From contig WSYJ01000017.1 in the NCBI GenBank assembly GCA_020186115.1, positions 170,747 to 234,746 of the forward strand: a stretch of 64,000 nt of DNA, given 5' to 3'. Below the pieces are notes generated by a model. The model did no database searches and had not been told where the DNA came from. It saw only the letters and a program-made list of their open reading frames with translations. Below are positions 19,089 to 27,225 of this stretch, piece after piece (within the stretch, counting starts at the first letter, position 1; each line of letters starts with the position of its first letter). The stretch is from Histomonas meleagridis. Its lineage: Eukaryota > Parabasalia > Tritrichomonadida > Dientamoebidae. Position numbers and translations under genes: made by a program.

Positions 19089-19559
19089 ATGGTTAAAAAA
19101 CGGCGCCAAATTCTGTTAAAAGTGACAGGCAATCCAATGAAACAATTCCAAGATCTCTCACAGAAAGAAAAGACAATTTTTCAAGATATTGTAAATGCAA
19201 AACTTAACGAAATCTTAATTAATTTTCAAGCTACAACAGTTGAAGAATTCATGAAAAGTTCATGGGAAGAATTTAATAATAAAAAGCATAACATAACAAA
19301 ACACAGGGGTGAGAGAAAAGCTAAAGTAAAAGCAAAAGAGGAGGAGGATTTTGATCCATTCGCAAAAGAAAATGGTTTTTTGACACCAGAAGAACAGAAA
19401 TTTGAAAAATATCTGAAGCAACAACTCTCTGAAAGAGAAGAAGAATTAACATCAATGCAACCAAGAGACAGGGTAAGGCTTTTGTCGCATGAGTGGTGTG
19501 CTTTAACTGATAAAGAAAAGAATTCCGTCGTAGCCAAGTATGGAAAATTTGCAAAATAA
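19089..19559 (+). CDS. Small basic/acidic protein with weak HMG-box-like C terminus
   Basis: 156 residues from MVKKRRQILLKVTGNPMK; the frame opens 12 bases earlier at a less likely start (19077). The sequence is charged, with a KAKVKAKEEEDFDPF segment in the centre. The last 40 residues (MQPRDRVRLLSHEWCALTDKEKNSVVAKYGKF) recall the second half of an HMG box (RVRLLSxEWxxLTDxEKxxxxxxY). The first part (FQDLSQKEKTIFQDIV) could be another divergent box. If this is right, the protein is a non-specific DNA-binding or chromatin protein. The match is by pattern only and the assignment is tentative. Confidence 0.55.
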   Translation: MVKKRRQILLKVTGNPMKQFQDLSQKEKTIFQDIVNAKLNEILINFQATTVEEFMKSSWEEFNNKKHNITKHRGERKAKVKAKEEEDFDPFAKENGFLTPEEQKFEKYLKQQLSEREEELTSMQPRDRVRLLSHEWCALTDKEKNSVVAKYGKFAK

Positions 19560-19922
19560 TTTTTTGCTTCAAACAATACTGATATTATGCAAAAAAAAAG
19601 TTACAATATTTTGGTTCAAACAACATTGCATGCAATCATTTTCATAAACTAATTTGTACCAATCTCCTTTTTAGCTTTCTCTTTTAATTATTAATAATGG
19701 TTTAAGCTTCTTATGATAAATTATAAAGATGAAATTTAAAACATAAAAATTTAAAACAAATATTTTGCTAAGCCCAGGACAAATACGATATTTCCTTTAA
19801 AATTAGAATGCTCATTGTGAAAAAATTCATGTGAATTTTTATAACGCTGAAACAAGTCAGTGCGAAGTTTTGGCGCCACTTTTCAGTGTTGGTCATTCTT
19901 ATCAAAAAGTCGTTTCATTTCG
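19560..19922. other. Intergenic with Inr-like site before SR-protein gene
   Basis: 363 AT-rich bases. TCATT at 19915-19919, three bases before the ATG at 19923, fits the trichomonad initiator and argues for that ATG over the upstream in-frame one at 19860. Confidence 0.5.
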
Positions 19923-20522
19923 ATGTCGAGTTCCGAGAACGAAGCTAACCCACCAGAAGAAGCTCCACAGGACTCTTCTAAGGGGGAAAGCGCACAAGAG
20001 CCTTGGGTTTTGTATATCGGAAACATTAGCTATGAAACGACAGAAGATGAATTGAGAGATAAATTCTCCCAATTTGGAACAATAAGCAGAGTTAAAATAC
20101 CAAGGCCTAGGGGCTCCCATGCTGGGTATGCTTTTATTGACGTTCCTGATAAAGATGATGCGTCAAGAATGATTGAATCAATGAACGAAACAGAATTTGG
20201 TGGGCGTCGCATTTATGTAGAATTCTCTGACGGAAAGGGTAGGAGAAGGGATGACAGCCGACGCAGGAGTAGGCATGATAGACATGAAAGAAGACGTAGC
20301 AGAAGTTATGATGATTATTACTCACCACCACCAAGAAGAAGGTACCGTGATGACCGCCGATCAAGAAGGAGTCGTAATGCATATGATGATTACTACTCTC
20401 CACCACCACGAAGAAGCCGTGATAGATATGATGATTATTCTCCACCGCCTAGGAGATCTTCACGCGACAGGTACGATTCCCCTCCACGAAGGAGAAGCGG
20501 AAGATATGATGATCATAGGTGA
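19923..20522 (+). CDS. SR-type RNA-binding protein (RRM + RS domain)
   Basis: 199 residues. An acidic N terminus is followed by one RRM (about 27-105) with RNP2 LYIGNI at 30-35 and RNP1-like HAGYAFIDV. The C-terminal 90 residues are an Arg/Ser/Asp/Tyr-rich tail with repeated YDDYYSPPPRR units. This is the layout of SR splicing factors and of PABPN1/RNPS1-like proteins; the RRM opening EPWVLYIGNISYETTEDEL recalls the nuclear poly(A)-binding type. It is expected to be nuclear, in pre-mRNA processing or mRNA export. An Inr-like TCATT sits just upstream. An ATG at 19860 would add 21 residues with no family support. Confidence 0.88.
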   Translation: MSSSENEANPPEEAPQDSSKGESAQEPWVLYIGNISYETTEDELRDKFSQFGTISRVKIPRPRGSHAGYAFIDVPDKDDASRMIESMNETEFGGRRIYVEFSDGKGRRRDDSRRRSRHDRHERRRSRSYDDYYSPPPRRRYRDDRRSRRSRNAYDDYYSPPPRRSRDRYDDYSPPPRRSSRDRYDSPPRRRSGRYDDHR

Positions 20523-21585
20523 ACCAAGTCCAGACACTAAATCCAATATCTGATTAAGTCAAAAGGATGACCATTTTTGAACATTGAGAGCTTGAACAAT
20601 TGAAACGTTGCCTGACTATCAAATAGAATTAAATATTATAGAGATTATTGAAAATTTTGGAAAATGTATTTCCGTAAGGTTTCTTCATTAAAGTACCATG
20701 AATTCATTGTTCATGGATTTTAGTCAACTGTTTCTTTTTTGCTTAATGTTAGAATCTTCAAAAAGATAACTTTTTTCTACTAAACGAATATATGTTATAA
20801 CGTTCGTAACTACGAAACAGTTAAGGGCACCCCAAATTGTGATTGGGATTTGAATTGGTACACAATTTGAATGACCGACTTTGTGTTTTTTTTCTATATT
20901 TTGCATATCTATGTGCAAGACTCAATCAAAAGGCTAACATAGAAATGAATGGATGAGAAATACTCCAATTTACTATGCGAACATTTGTTTACTATAATGA
21001 AAATAATTTTATTGAGGCAGCCATTCCAATACTTGATTTATTTGATAAAAATTACAATACTCACTAAATATAATTAATAGCCGAATAATATATTCATCAT
21101 TTGTTAAAGATGCTCATATAATTGATTTTGATGTTTTATTACTTTCCTCAAAGAAATAAAAAACAGAGAAGAACGTAAGCAAAACTTTTCAATCGATAAT
21201 ACATGATATATTTATGATAATAATTTTCTTTCTCTTTATCTTAGATATCATTGATATCATTAATTAAGACATTAAAAATACACAAATAAATAATTTATTC
21301 AACGAATATTTTCCACAACAAAATCATCATTACATTTTTGCTTCTTTCTTTACTTTTACTTTATTCAAACAAAATTTTTTCGTTCAATTTAACATCAAAA
21401 CAAGTTGGAGTAATATCATTTATTTTATCTTGTTTTTCATGCAATTTTATAAAATCAAGTATTCCTATAATTTTTTTTTTAATAAATAAAATAACAAAAT
21501 AGTTACAAATACGATAATATTGAAATTCGATAAGGTTATTTTACCAAATGCATTTCTTGCGACTCTAACTATTTCAAACCTTTAA
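20523..21585. other. Intergenic, 1.06 kb, nothing recognised
   Basis: AT-rich sequence between two genes on the plus strand. Several T-rich runs are present, and no frame longer than about 64 codons has any recognisable similarity. Confidence 0.5.
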
Positions 21586-22197
21586 ATGAATTCCATACTA
21601 CCTAATGAAGATGTTGATTATGTGATAAAGATAATTTTAGTTGGTGAATCTGGTGTTGGTAAAACAAATTTACTTTCTCAGTTTGCCCGAGGATTATTTG
21701 TTTCAAATTCAAAAACTACAATTGGTGTTGAATTTGCATCTAAAACGATTGAATATAGAGGCAAAAAAGTGAAAGTTCAAATCTGGGATACTGCTGGGCA
21801 GGAGCGATATCGCGCAATCACAAATTCATACTATAGAGGAACAAAAGGTGCAATGATTTTATATGATATAACATCAGCAGCAACATTTAATGCTCTTCCG
21901 AAATGGCTTGCTGAAGTAAGAGAAAGTGTTGGAAATGATGTTCCAATTATGCTAATTGGAAATAAATTAGATCTCGAAGATAAAAGATCAATACTCCAAA
22001 AAGAAGCAGCTCATTATGCAGAAATTGAAAAAATGTTATATTTTGAAACTTCAGCAATGGATTCAACAAATGTTGAAACAGCTTTTAACCAAATGATAAA
22101 TGAAATATGCCAATTAAACTTTGTCTTTGCAGGAGATAATTTGGTGCAAAAAGGAATATCAATTAAAACAGAAGAAGAAAATGGGAAATGCTGCTAA
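21586..22197 (+). CDS. Rab GTPase, Rab11-like
   Basis: 203 residues with all G-domain motifs: P-loop GESGVGKT (20-27), switch I TTIGVEF (44-50), G3 WDTAGQE (67-73), G4 NKLD (126-129) and G5 ETSA. The Rab-family signature YYRGTKGAMILYDIT is present. The AITNSYYRG and TIGVEFASK segments are closest to Rab11/Rab4-type recycling GTPases. The C terminus GKCC is a dual geranylgeranylation signal. It is predicted to act on endosomal recycling or secretory vesicles, cycling through GDI and a prenyl transferase. Length and motifs are complete. Confidence 0.92.
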   Translation: MNSILPNEDVDYVIKIILVGESGVGKTNLLSQFARGLFVSNSKTTIGVEFASKTIEYRGKKVKVQIWDTAGQERYRAITNSYYRGTKGAMILYDITSAATFNALPKWLAEVRESVGNDVPIMLIGNKLDLEDKRSILQKEAAHYAEIEKMLYFETSAMDSTNVETAFNQMINEICQLNFVFAGDNLVQKGISIKTEEENGKCC

Positions 22198-22518
22198 GAA
22201 ACTTTGTAAAAACATTTTCCCCTATTTTATTTATTGTTTTTAATATCTTAATGTACATGAATATTTTTAAAAATATGTGATTATATACAATTAGAATTAA
22301 CTGTTTGTGAATAAATTTATATTATGAAGAAAAACAAATCGAAGCAAATGAAAATTATGAAGGAATTCTTTTGTGTTGGTGAAATTCACTCGTTTTATGT
22401 ACATAGGACGAAATTTGAACTAATGTAATATTAAACACATGAGATTTTTTTTTGCTTGCCCAAATAAAACAGATGATGAAAAAATATGTAATTTTAGAAA
22501 TTAAAAATAAAAAAATTC
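22198..22518. other. Intergenic between Rab gene and tRNA-Lys
   Basis: About 320 AT-rich bases; no coding or structural feature seen. Confidence 0.5.
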
Positions 22519-22590
22519 ACCTTCGACGGGATTCGAACCCGCAACCCCAGGATTAAAAGTCCTATGCTCTAACCGTTGAGCTACGAAGGT
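22519..22590 (-). tRNA. tRNA-Lys(TTT)
   Basis: A 72-base cloverleaf folds by eye. The acceptor is ACCTTCG with CGAAGGT, the D stem GCTC/GAGC, and the anticodon loop CTTTTAA gives UUU. The T arm is GCGGG-TTCGAAT-CCCGT. No CCA is encoded and no intron is present. A T-run just 3' on its own strand should terminate Pol III. It is identical to the copy at 36444-36515. Confidence 0.95.
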
Positions 22591-22719
22591 TAGTCATTCT
22601 TGCTTTTATGGAAAAATAAATAATGTATACTATTATATAAGATATCTTATTGAAATTTTATCTTTTCATTTTATTTTATTTATATTTTATTTTTTTTTTT
22701 TTTTTTTAAATTATTTGTT

Positions 22720-23806
22720 TTATATATCGCTTTTATTAATTGTCTTTATTGTTAATTTATTGTTAAAAGTGTAGAATGAAAAATAAAGAAACCATGTGTA
22801 ACTGTTATCATGATGATATTGATATTCTTCAAGTAAATTTACAATATCTGTATGTCCATTATTTCGTGCATAATCTATTGATGTTAAAAAATTTTGTTAT
22901 AAATCCCAATTATTTAGAAAAAACATCAAAATAAAAAATTAAACATCATGAAAAAAAATAAAAATTGATTTCGCATTAACATTAATTCCTTTTTGTTCTA
23001 AAAGTAATTTAACAACTTCAATATGACCATAAAAACTTGCACACATTAATGATGTTAGAAATGATAATTTAAAATTCCAATTAATAAATAGAATCATCAA
23101 TAATTAAATATAAATTCTAAATCATTTTAAAATATATCTGATGAATTAACTTTAATATCTTTTTGTTCTAGAAGTAATTTAATGATTTCAAGATGATTAT
23201 ATCGACAAGCAATCATTAATGGTGATAAAAGAATATAAATTAAATTTTAAATTTAATATTTAAACATATTATTATAAAATTAAATATAAAATATATTAAA
23301 TAAATATCTTTTTTATTATAATTGATCCCTATTTCAAGAAAATATTTAACAACTTCTATATTTCCATATCTACATGCATACATAAATGCTGTTTTAAATA
23401 ATTCATTGAATTCCCTTTTATTATATTTAAACATAAAAAATTTTAAATTAATTCGATTCGATGTTAAAAAATACTTCGAATATTAAAATCAACTTCTTGT
23501 TTTTGTTGAAGTAATTTAATAATTTTTAAATGTCCATAAGAACATGCATAAATTAATGACGTTTTAAATATTATAAATAAATTCCAATTAGAAAATTGAA
23601 ATAGAAAATGATTCAATAATATTTTACATATAATAAATTAATATTTTGTGCATTAACATTAATATTTTTATGTTTAAGTAATAATTTAACAATATCATAA
23701 GAACCATTTTGACATGCTTTCATTAATGCTGTCAAAAATATTTAAAATAAATACCAATTATTCAATAAAAATATTAATGAAAATATTTAAACATGAAAAA
23801 ATTAAT
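22720..23806 (-). other. Ankyrin-repeat array interrupted by regular AT-rich spacers
   Basis: Downstream of the DUF3447 frame, six ankyrin units follow on the minus strand: TALMKACQNGSYDIVKLLL, TSLIYACSYGHLKIIKLL, TAFMYACRYGNIEVVKYFL, a PLMIACRY unit, a TSLMCASFYG unit and a final TSIDYARNNG unit. The last ends at a stop at 22720-22722. Each unit (about 30 codons) is separated from the next by an AT-rich spacer of about 80 bases with stops in most cases. Unit starts recur every 171 bases (once 167), that is 99 plus about 72. Spacers share a TAATTGG-like motif 28 bases before the next unit. This suggests introns between single-repeat exons, but canonical trichomonad splice signals (GTATGT, ACTAACACACAG) are missing. 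It could instead be a decaying array. Confidence 0.65.
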
Positions 23807-24991
23807 TTAAATATTCGTGGCATTAATATCAATATCTTTTTTATCTAAAATATATTTCACAATGTCAATATTATCTGGAACTATCGCATAAACTAAAATA
23901 TTATTTGGCATTTCATGATTCATTAAAAAATGTTCCATAAGATACATATTTCCAAAACGCACTGCCGTACCTATTATACTTTCATTTATTTTCATTTCTT
24001 CATCTTCTAAAAATGAAAGAATTTCAAAGTTATTGCATTCAATACATTTAATCCCTAAATCAGTTAAACTTTTGATTTCGATTGGTCGCTTTTCATAAAG
24101 ATAATGAAATACTTCATTTCGATGGAACTCAATTGCAGCTTCATATGATCCCTCAAAAGTGGAATGATTTTGTTCACATAAATGTATAATTTCAGGATTT
24201 CCACTTGCTGCTGCAAATTTCCCAGTGTTTTCTAAGTTGGAATTATTCATAAGTAAATATTTAAAACATTTTAATGCTCCAAAAAAAGCACTACAATCAA
24301 TAAGTGTAACATTAGTCTTATTAGTGAATGAACACTTCTCATAAAGTGATGGTTCAATTGTTTGATTAAAATTAAAGTTTTCTTCCGATGATATTTCTTG
24401 AAGTTTTTCCAAATCATCATTTCGAATGGCTTTTACAAGTGAATATGGATTAACTCCTTCTTGAAGAAGTTTTTTATGAAGTTTCCAATCATCTTTTTCT
24501 AATTCATAGATATTTTCGAAAAATTTTTTTCCAAAAAAGGTTTGTTGCAAGCGATTGACTTCATCCTTTGACTTGTGATGTGAAAAATACAAAGAATTTT
24601 TATTTTTGCTTAAACTTGGATCAACCATCTTTTCTTCAATCATTTTTTCTAAAAGATAATTTGATTCCTGTGATTCAATTCGTGTAAGAAGTTTATATAA
24701 AATTTTGATAATTTCTTGTTGATTTTTAGTGATTTCTTCTTCTTTTTTTTCAATTTCTTTCAAATATCTAAAATAAATATTTTCATCTTTATCTTGTAAT
24801 GTGAAAGAAGAATAAATTAATCGACAAATTATTAAATTGAAAAAATAAGGATAATTAGAATCAAAAAGATCAATCGTTGATTGAACTGAAATATTGAAAT
24901 CTTCTTCAGTGAGATCAAAAATAATTTTTTCGAGTGATTGTAGTTCCTTTAAATTAAAATCTTTGTTTTTTATGTCTGGTTCTTCTCCCAT
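23807..24991 (-). CDS. DUF3447/ankyrin-repeat protein
   Basis: 394 residues as an uninterrupted frame. The N-terminal 170 residues are helical, Glu/Lys-rich and specific to trichomonad proteins of this class. The DUF3447 core follows (NVTLIDCSAFFGALKCFKYLLMN, then EIIHLCEQNHSTFEGSYEAAIEFHRNEVF), then ankyrin-like units SIIGTAVRFGNMYLMEHFL and NNILVYAIVPDNIDIVKYIL. The frame ends with DIDINATNI and a stop exactly where a 33-residue ankyrin unit would join the next. The spacer-split array downstream is therefore probably the remainder of the same gene. Ankyrin proteins of this type are massively amplified in trichomonads and have no assigned role. The gene resembles the truncated copy at 16708. 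Confidence 0.8.
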   Translation of the reverse strand: MGEEPDIKNKDFNLKELQSLEKIIFDLTEEDFNISVQSTIDLFDSNYPYFFNLIICRLIYSSFTLQDKDENIYFRYLKEIEKKEEEITKNQQEIIKILYKLLTRIESQESNYLLEKMIEEKMVDPSLSKNKNSLYFSHHKSKDEVNRLQQTFFGKKFFENIYELEKDDWKLHKKLLQEGVNPYSLVKAIRNDDLEKLQEISSEENFNFNQTIEPSLYEKCSFTNKTNVTLIDCSAFFGALKCFKYLLMNNSNLENTGKFAAASGNPEIIHLCEQNHSTFEGSYEAAIEFHRNEVFHYLYEKRPIEIKSLTDLGIKCIECNNFEILSFLEDEEMKINESIIGTAVRFGNMYLMEHFLMNHEMPNNILVYAIVPDNIDIVKYILDKKDIDINATNI

Positions 24992-25271
24992 TGGTGCTTG
25001 TCAAAAAATGCGGCAACCGTAATAACATATTCAAAAACTGGATGATATCACATCACATTTGTAAAGTTCTTGGGGGCAATTCCACGAAATGTAATTAGAT
25101 TATTTAGTGAAAATAGAGTTTTTCATTTTGGGTAAAAATCGAACAAAATGGACAGGTGTTGCCAACGTTTTGATTAAATAATCACTTAACATGAAAATTA
25201 ATGTGAATATGTGGCAACCTGCCCAAGATGAAGAACTCGGCTAAAAATATTTAGTAAAAATTATAACATTA

Positions 25272-26243
25272 TTACAATTGAGACATTTTATATAAACCAA
25301 ATTGTTTTAGTATTGGCTCAAAATACACATCCTCTTCTTCATCATCCTCTATAATTTCAAATTTTCCTGAGCCAGCACAAATCAATCCATCCTTTGGTGA
25401 TGGCACTGCAAGTGGAGTAGGGCCATTTCCAACTTCACCAATTAGTTGGAAATTATTATTTACATCATAGATTTGCGCTTCTTTTTCTTCATTTCCAATT
25501 ATTAAATAAATTTCATTTGATCCCAATGAAATATATCTACTCGTTTTCCTACATGTTTGGAAATGATTGCATGGAATATTCGGTGATCTCATGTCTATGC
25601 AATATACTTCATTTTCTAATCTTGCAGATGTTATTAAAAAATCATTATTCCAATTTTGGGAGTCTAGTCCATGATTATGAAATTTAGATGTTAATACACA
25701 TTCATAAGTACGACTATCGATGTAAATTAAATCACCTGTAGAAAGCCCAAGCGAAATTATAGATGATAACTTGTGAGATGAAACACTAAGAATACTTCCG
25801 GGGCACTTCAAAATTGGGGTGCCCAGTTTTTCGGATCTTGAAATATCGCATTGAAAAAGTGCTTTTGTACCACCAGCTAAAATAGATGCACCATTAAATA
25901 ACAATGAGGTAAGTGATGCTGCTCGATCGCCTTTGCATTGACAACGGTAACTAGATCTTATATGACCATCATTAGAGTCAATTAAGTAAATTGGGCACAT
26001 AGGACAAACAGAAGCATACGCACATGAAGAAGGATTATTAATATCCATAAGAGGATACCATACTATGTCTGTCACGGTTGTTGGGTTTTTGATTGTAAAA
26101 GGATTTGAAAAATCAGAAATCTTAATTATCTGTAAATCATTGGAAAACGAAGACACAATTACTGATGATCCGTCGGGAGACCATACAATTCTTCTTGGTA
26201 AAAATTCTGTTTTTCCTTTGTCTTGTAATAAAAAATTATTCAT
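25272..26243 (-). CDS. WD40 protein resembling WRAP53/TCAB1
   Basis: 323 residues of WD40 propeller. The opening SPDGSSVIVSSFSNDLQIIKI, the VWYPLM...PSSCAYASVCPMCPIYLIDSNDGHIRSSYRC block, and the late NDFLITSARLENEVYCIDMRSP block line up with the conserved order seen in telomerase Cajal body protein 1 (WRAP53). There, a WYPLM-type segment, a P-I-H-L-W-D strand and a Gly-G-x-x-K-D-x-x-I-xxWDIR strand are diagnostic. Known function in other eukaryotes: binding CAB-box scaRNAs and telomerase RNA. It is shorter than animal TCAB1 because it lacks the disordered N terminus. It shares a 56-base bidirectional promoter with the EB1-like gene. Confidence 0.7.
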   Translation of the reverse strand: MNNFLLQDKGKTEFLPRRIVWSPDGSSVIVSSFSNDLQIIKISDFSNPFTIKNPTTVTDIVWYPLMDINNPSSCAYASVCPMCPIYLIDSNDGHIRSSYRCQCKGDRAASLTSLLFNGASILAGGTKALFQCDISRSEKLGTPILKCPGSILSVSSHKLSSIISLGLSTGDLIYIDSRTYECVLTSKFHNHGLDSQNWNNDFLITSARLENEVYCIDMRSPNIPCNHFQTCRKTSRYISLGSNEIYLIIGNEEKEAQIYDVNNNFQLIGEVGNGPTPLAVPSPKDGLICAGSGKFEIIEDDEEEDVYFEPILKQFGLYKMSQL

Positions 26244-26263
26244 TTTCCCACTTAGTCGTAGTT

Positions 26264-26293
26264 GACCGTTTATATTATCGGTTATAACCGTTT
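26264..26293. promoter_or_regulatory. Bidirectional promoter with two M3-like motifs
   Basis: Between the divergent WRAP53-like and EB1-like ATGs lie GACCGTTT (26264-26271) and AACCGTTT (26286-26293). The second also reads AACGGTTA on the minus strand, so it fits the M3 pattern in both directions. A TCGGTTATAACCG near-palindrome surrounds it. The gap between the ATGs is only 56 bases, so this must contain the core promoter of both genes. Confidence 0.55.
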
Positions 26294-26299
26294 AAACTA

Positions 26300-26896
26300 A
26301 TGGAAAACGAAAAAAAATTCTTGAGATGGCTATCAAACAGAAATGGAAAAAGGATTGGGTCAATTTTAGAGGCCCAGAAGGGCGAAGCAATATGTCGCTA
26401 TTTGTGCAAGATTGCTGGTCTAAATGATGAAATTGATGAAATAAAAAAAGGAGAAACAGATGATGAAAGGAAGTCAAATTATGAACTCGCAATGCTCTGC
26501 TATGAGACAATTGGGATAGATTTTTATTTTGATATCGAAAAATTGTCAAGAAATGATATTACAGAATTTAAAAAATTTGCTGAAGAACTTATGACATTAG
26601 ATGAGGAAGAAGAAGATACGTTAGGAATTGGTGATGATGAAAATGATGAAATTTCTATTCTTTTAGATGAATTAGATATGGACCTTGCAAATAAATTAAA
26701 TGAGGCAATAGAATTCAAAAAAGAACTTGACAGCTATGGGACAGAACGAGATTTCTATTTATCTAAGCTCCTCAAAATTGAATCAATTTGCTCTAATTTT
26801 TCTCAAACTGATTCTAAATCAGTTATGGATATCTTGCGTTTGTCTTCAAATGACTTTCAGCCTGTTAAAAGTCCAAATTCGGATGGGAAATTGTAG
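26300..26896 (+). CDS. EB1-like microtubule plus-end protein
   Basis: 198 residues. Residues 1-100 have the helical pattern of an EB1-type calponin-homology domain (FLRWLSNRNGKRIGSILEAQKGEAICRYL, NYELAMLCYETIGIDFYFDIEKL, FKKFAEEL). An acidic linker and coiled coil lead to the EB-homology motif ERDFYLSKLLKIESICSNF, which matches the EB1 signature E-R-D-F-Y-x-x-K-L-x-x-I-E. The CH part is divergent and the protein is shorter than animal EB1 (about 270 residues), with no EEY-type tail. It is predicted to track growing microtubule ends in the mitotic and flagellar/axostylar cytoskeleton. Confidence 0.75.
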   Translation: MENEKKFLRWLSNRNGKRIGSILEAQKGEAICRYLCKIAGLNDEIDEIKKGETDDERKSNYELAMLCYETIGIDFYFDIEKLSRNDITEFKKFAEELMTLDEEEEDTLGIGDDENDEISILLDELDMDLANKLNEAIEFKKELDSYGTERDFYLSKLLKIESICSNFSQTDSKSVMDILRLSSNDFQPVKSPNSDGKL

Positions 26897-27225
26897 AATA
26901 TATTGTATGTATCAATTTTTATAACATATTTTTTATAACATAATTTTTATAACATATTTTTTCATATTTTTTTATTTAAAAAATACTAGGTAGATTCACA
27001 ATTGCAAACAGATTTTGTTTAATTAAACTTGTCATGATAATTCATTATTACAAACTGTGAAAATTTTGTGACCACTCCGACTCAAAGATATATAAAGAGA
27101 TGAATAAAATTTAATATTAATATTGATAACTTAATTTTATTATCACAATGCTCAAAATTTATTCCATCTTCCTTGTGGTGTAAATCATTCAAAAGTGACT
27201 TTGGGGTGCCTTGTTTCTAGACTGG
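26897..27225. other. Intergenic with short AT tandem repeat
   Basis: Three to four copies of a 17-18 base unit, TTTTTATAACATA-like, lie at about 26917-26965. The rest is AT-rich and featureless up to the importin gene. Confidence 0.5.

Larger units (their letters stand above)
22511..24000. repeat. Inverted duplication, left arm
   Basis: This stretch is the near-exact reverse complement of 35040-36525. It includes tRNA-Lys, a run of 18 T/A, the ankyrin-repeat array and the last about 60 codons of the DUF3447 reading frame. Paired coordinates sum to 59034 at the tRNA and 59029 at the ankyrin end, so the arms differ by a net 5 bases, plus rare substitutions. Confidence 0.9.

Noticed and set aside
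22800-23806. Spacers of the ankyrin array as canonical trichomonad introns
   Set aside because: No GTATGT-type 5' sites or ACTAACACACAG 3' sites are found and the 3' ends vary (ACAG, AACG, ACATC, CACC); an unusual intron remains possible and is reported as a finding.
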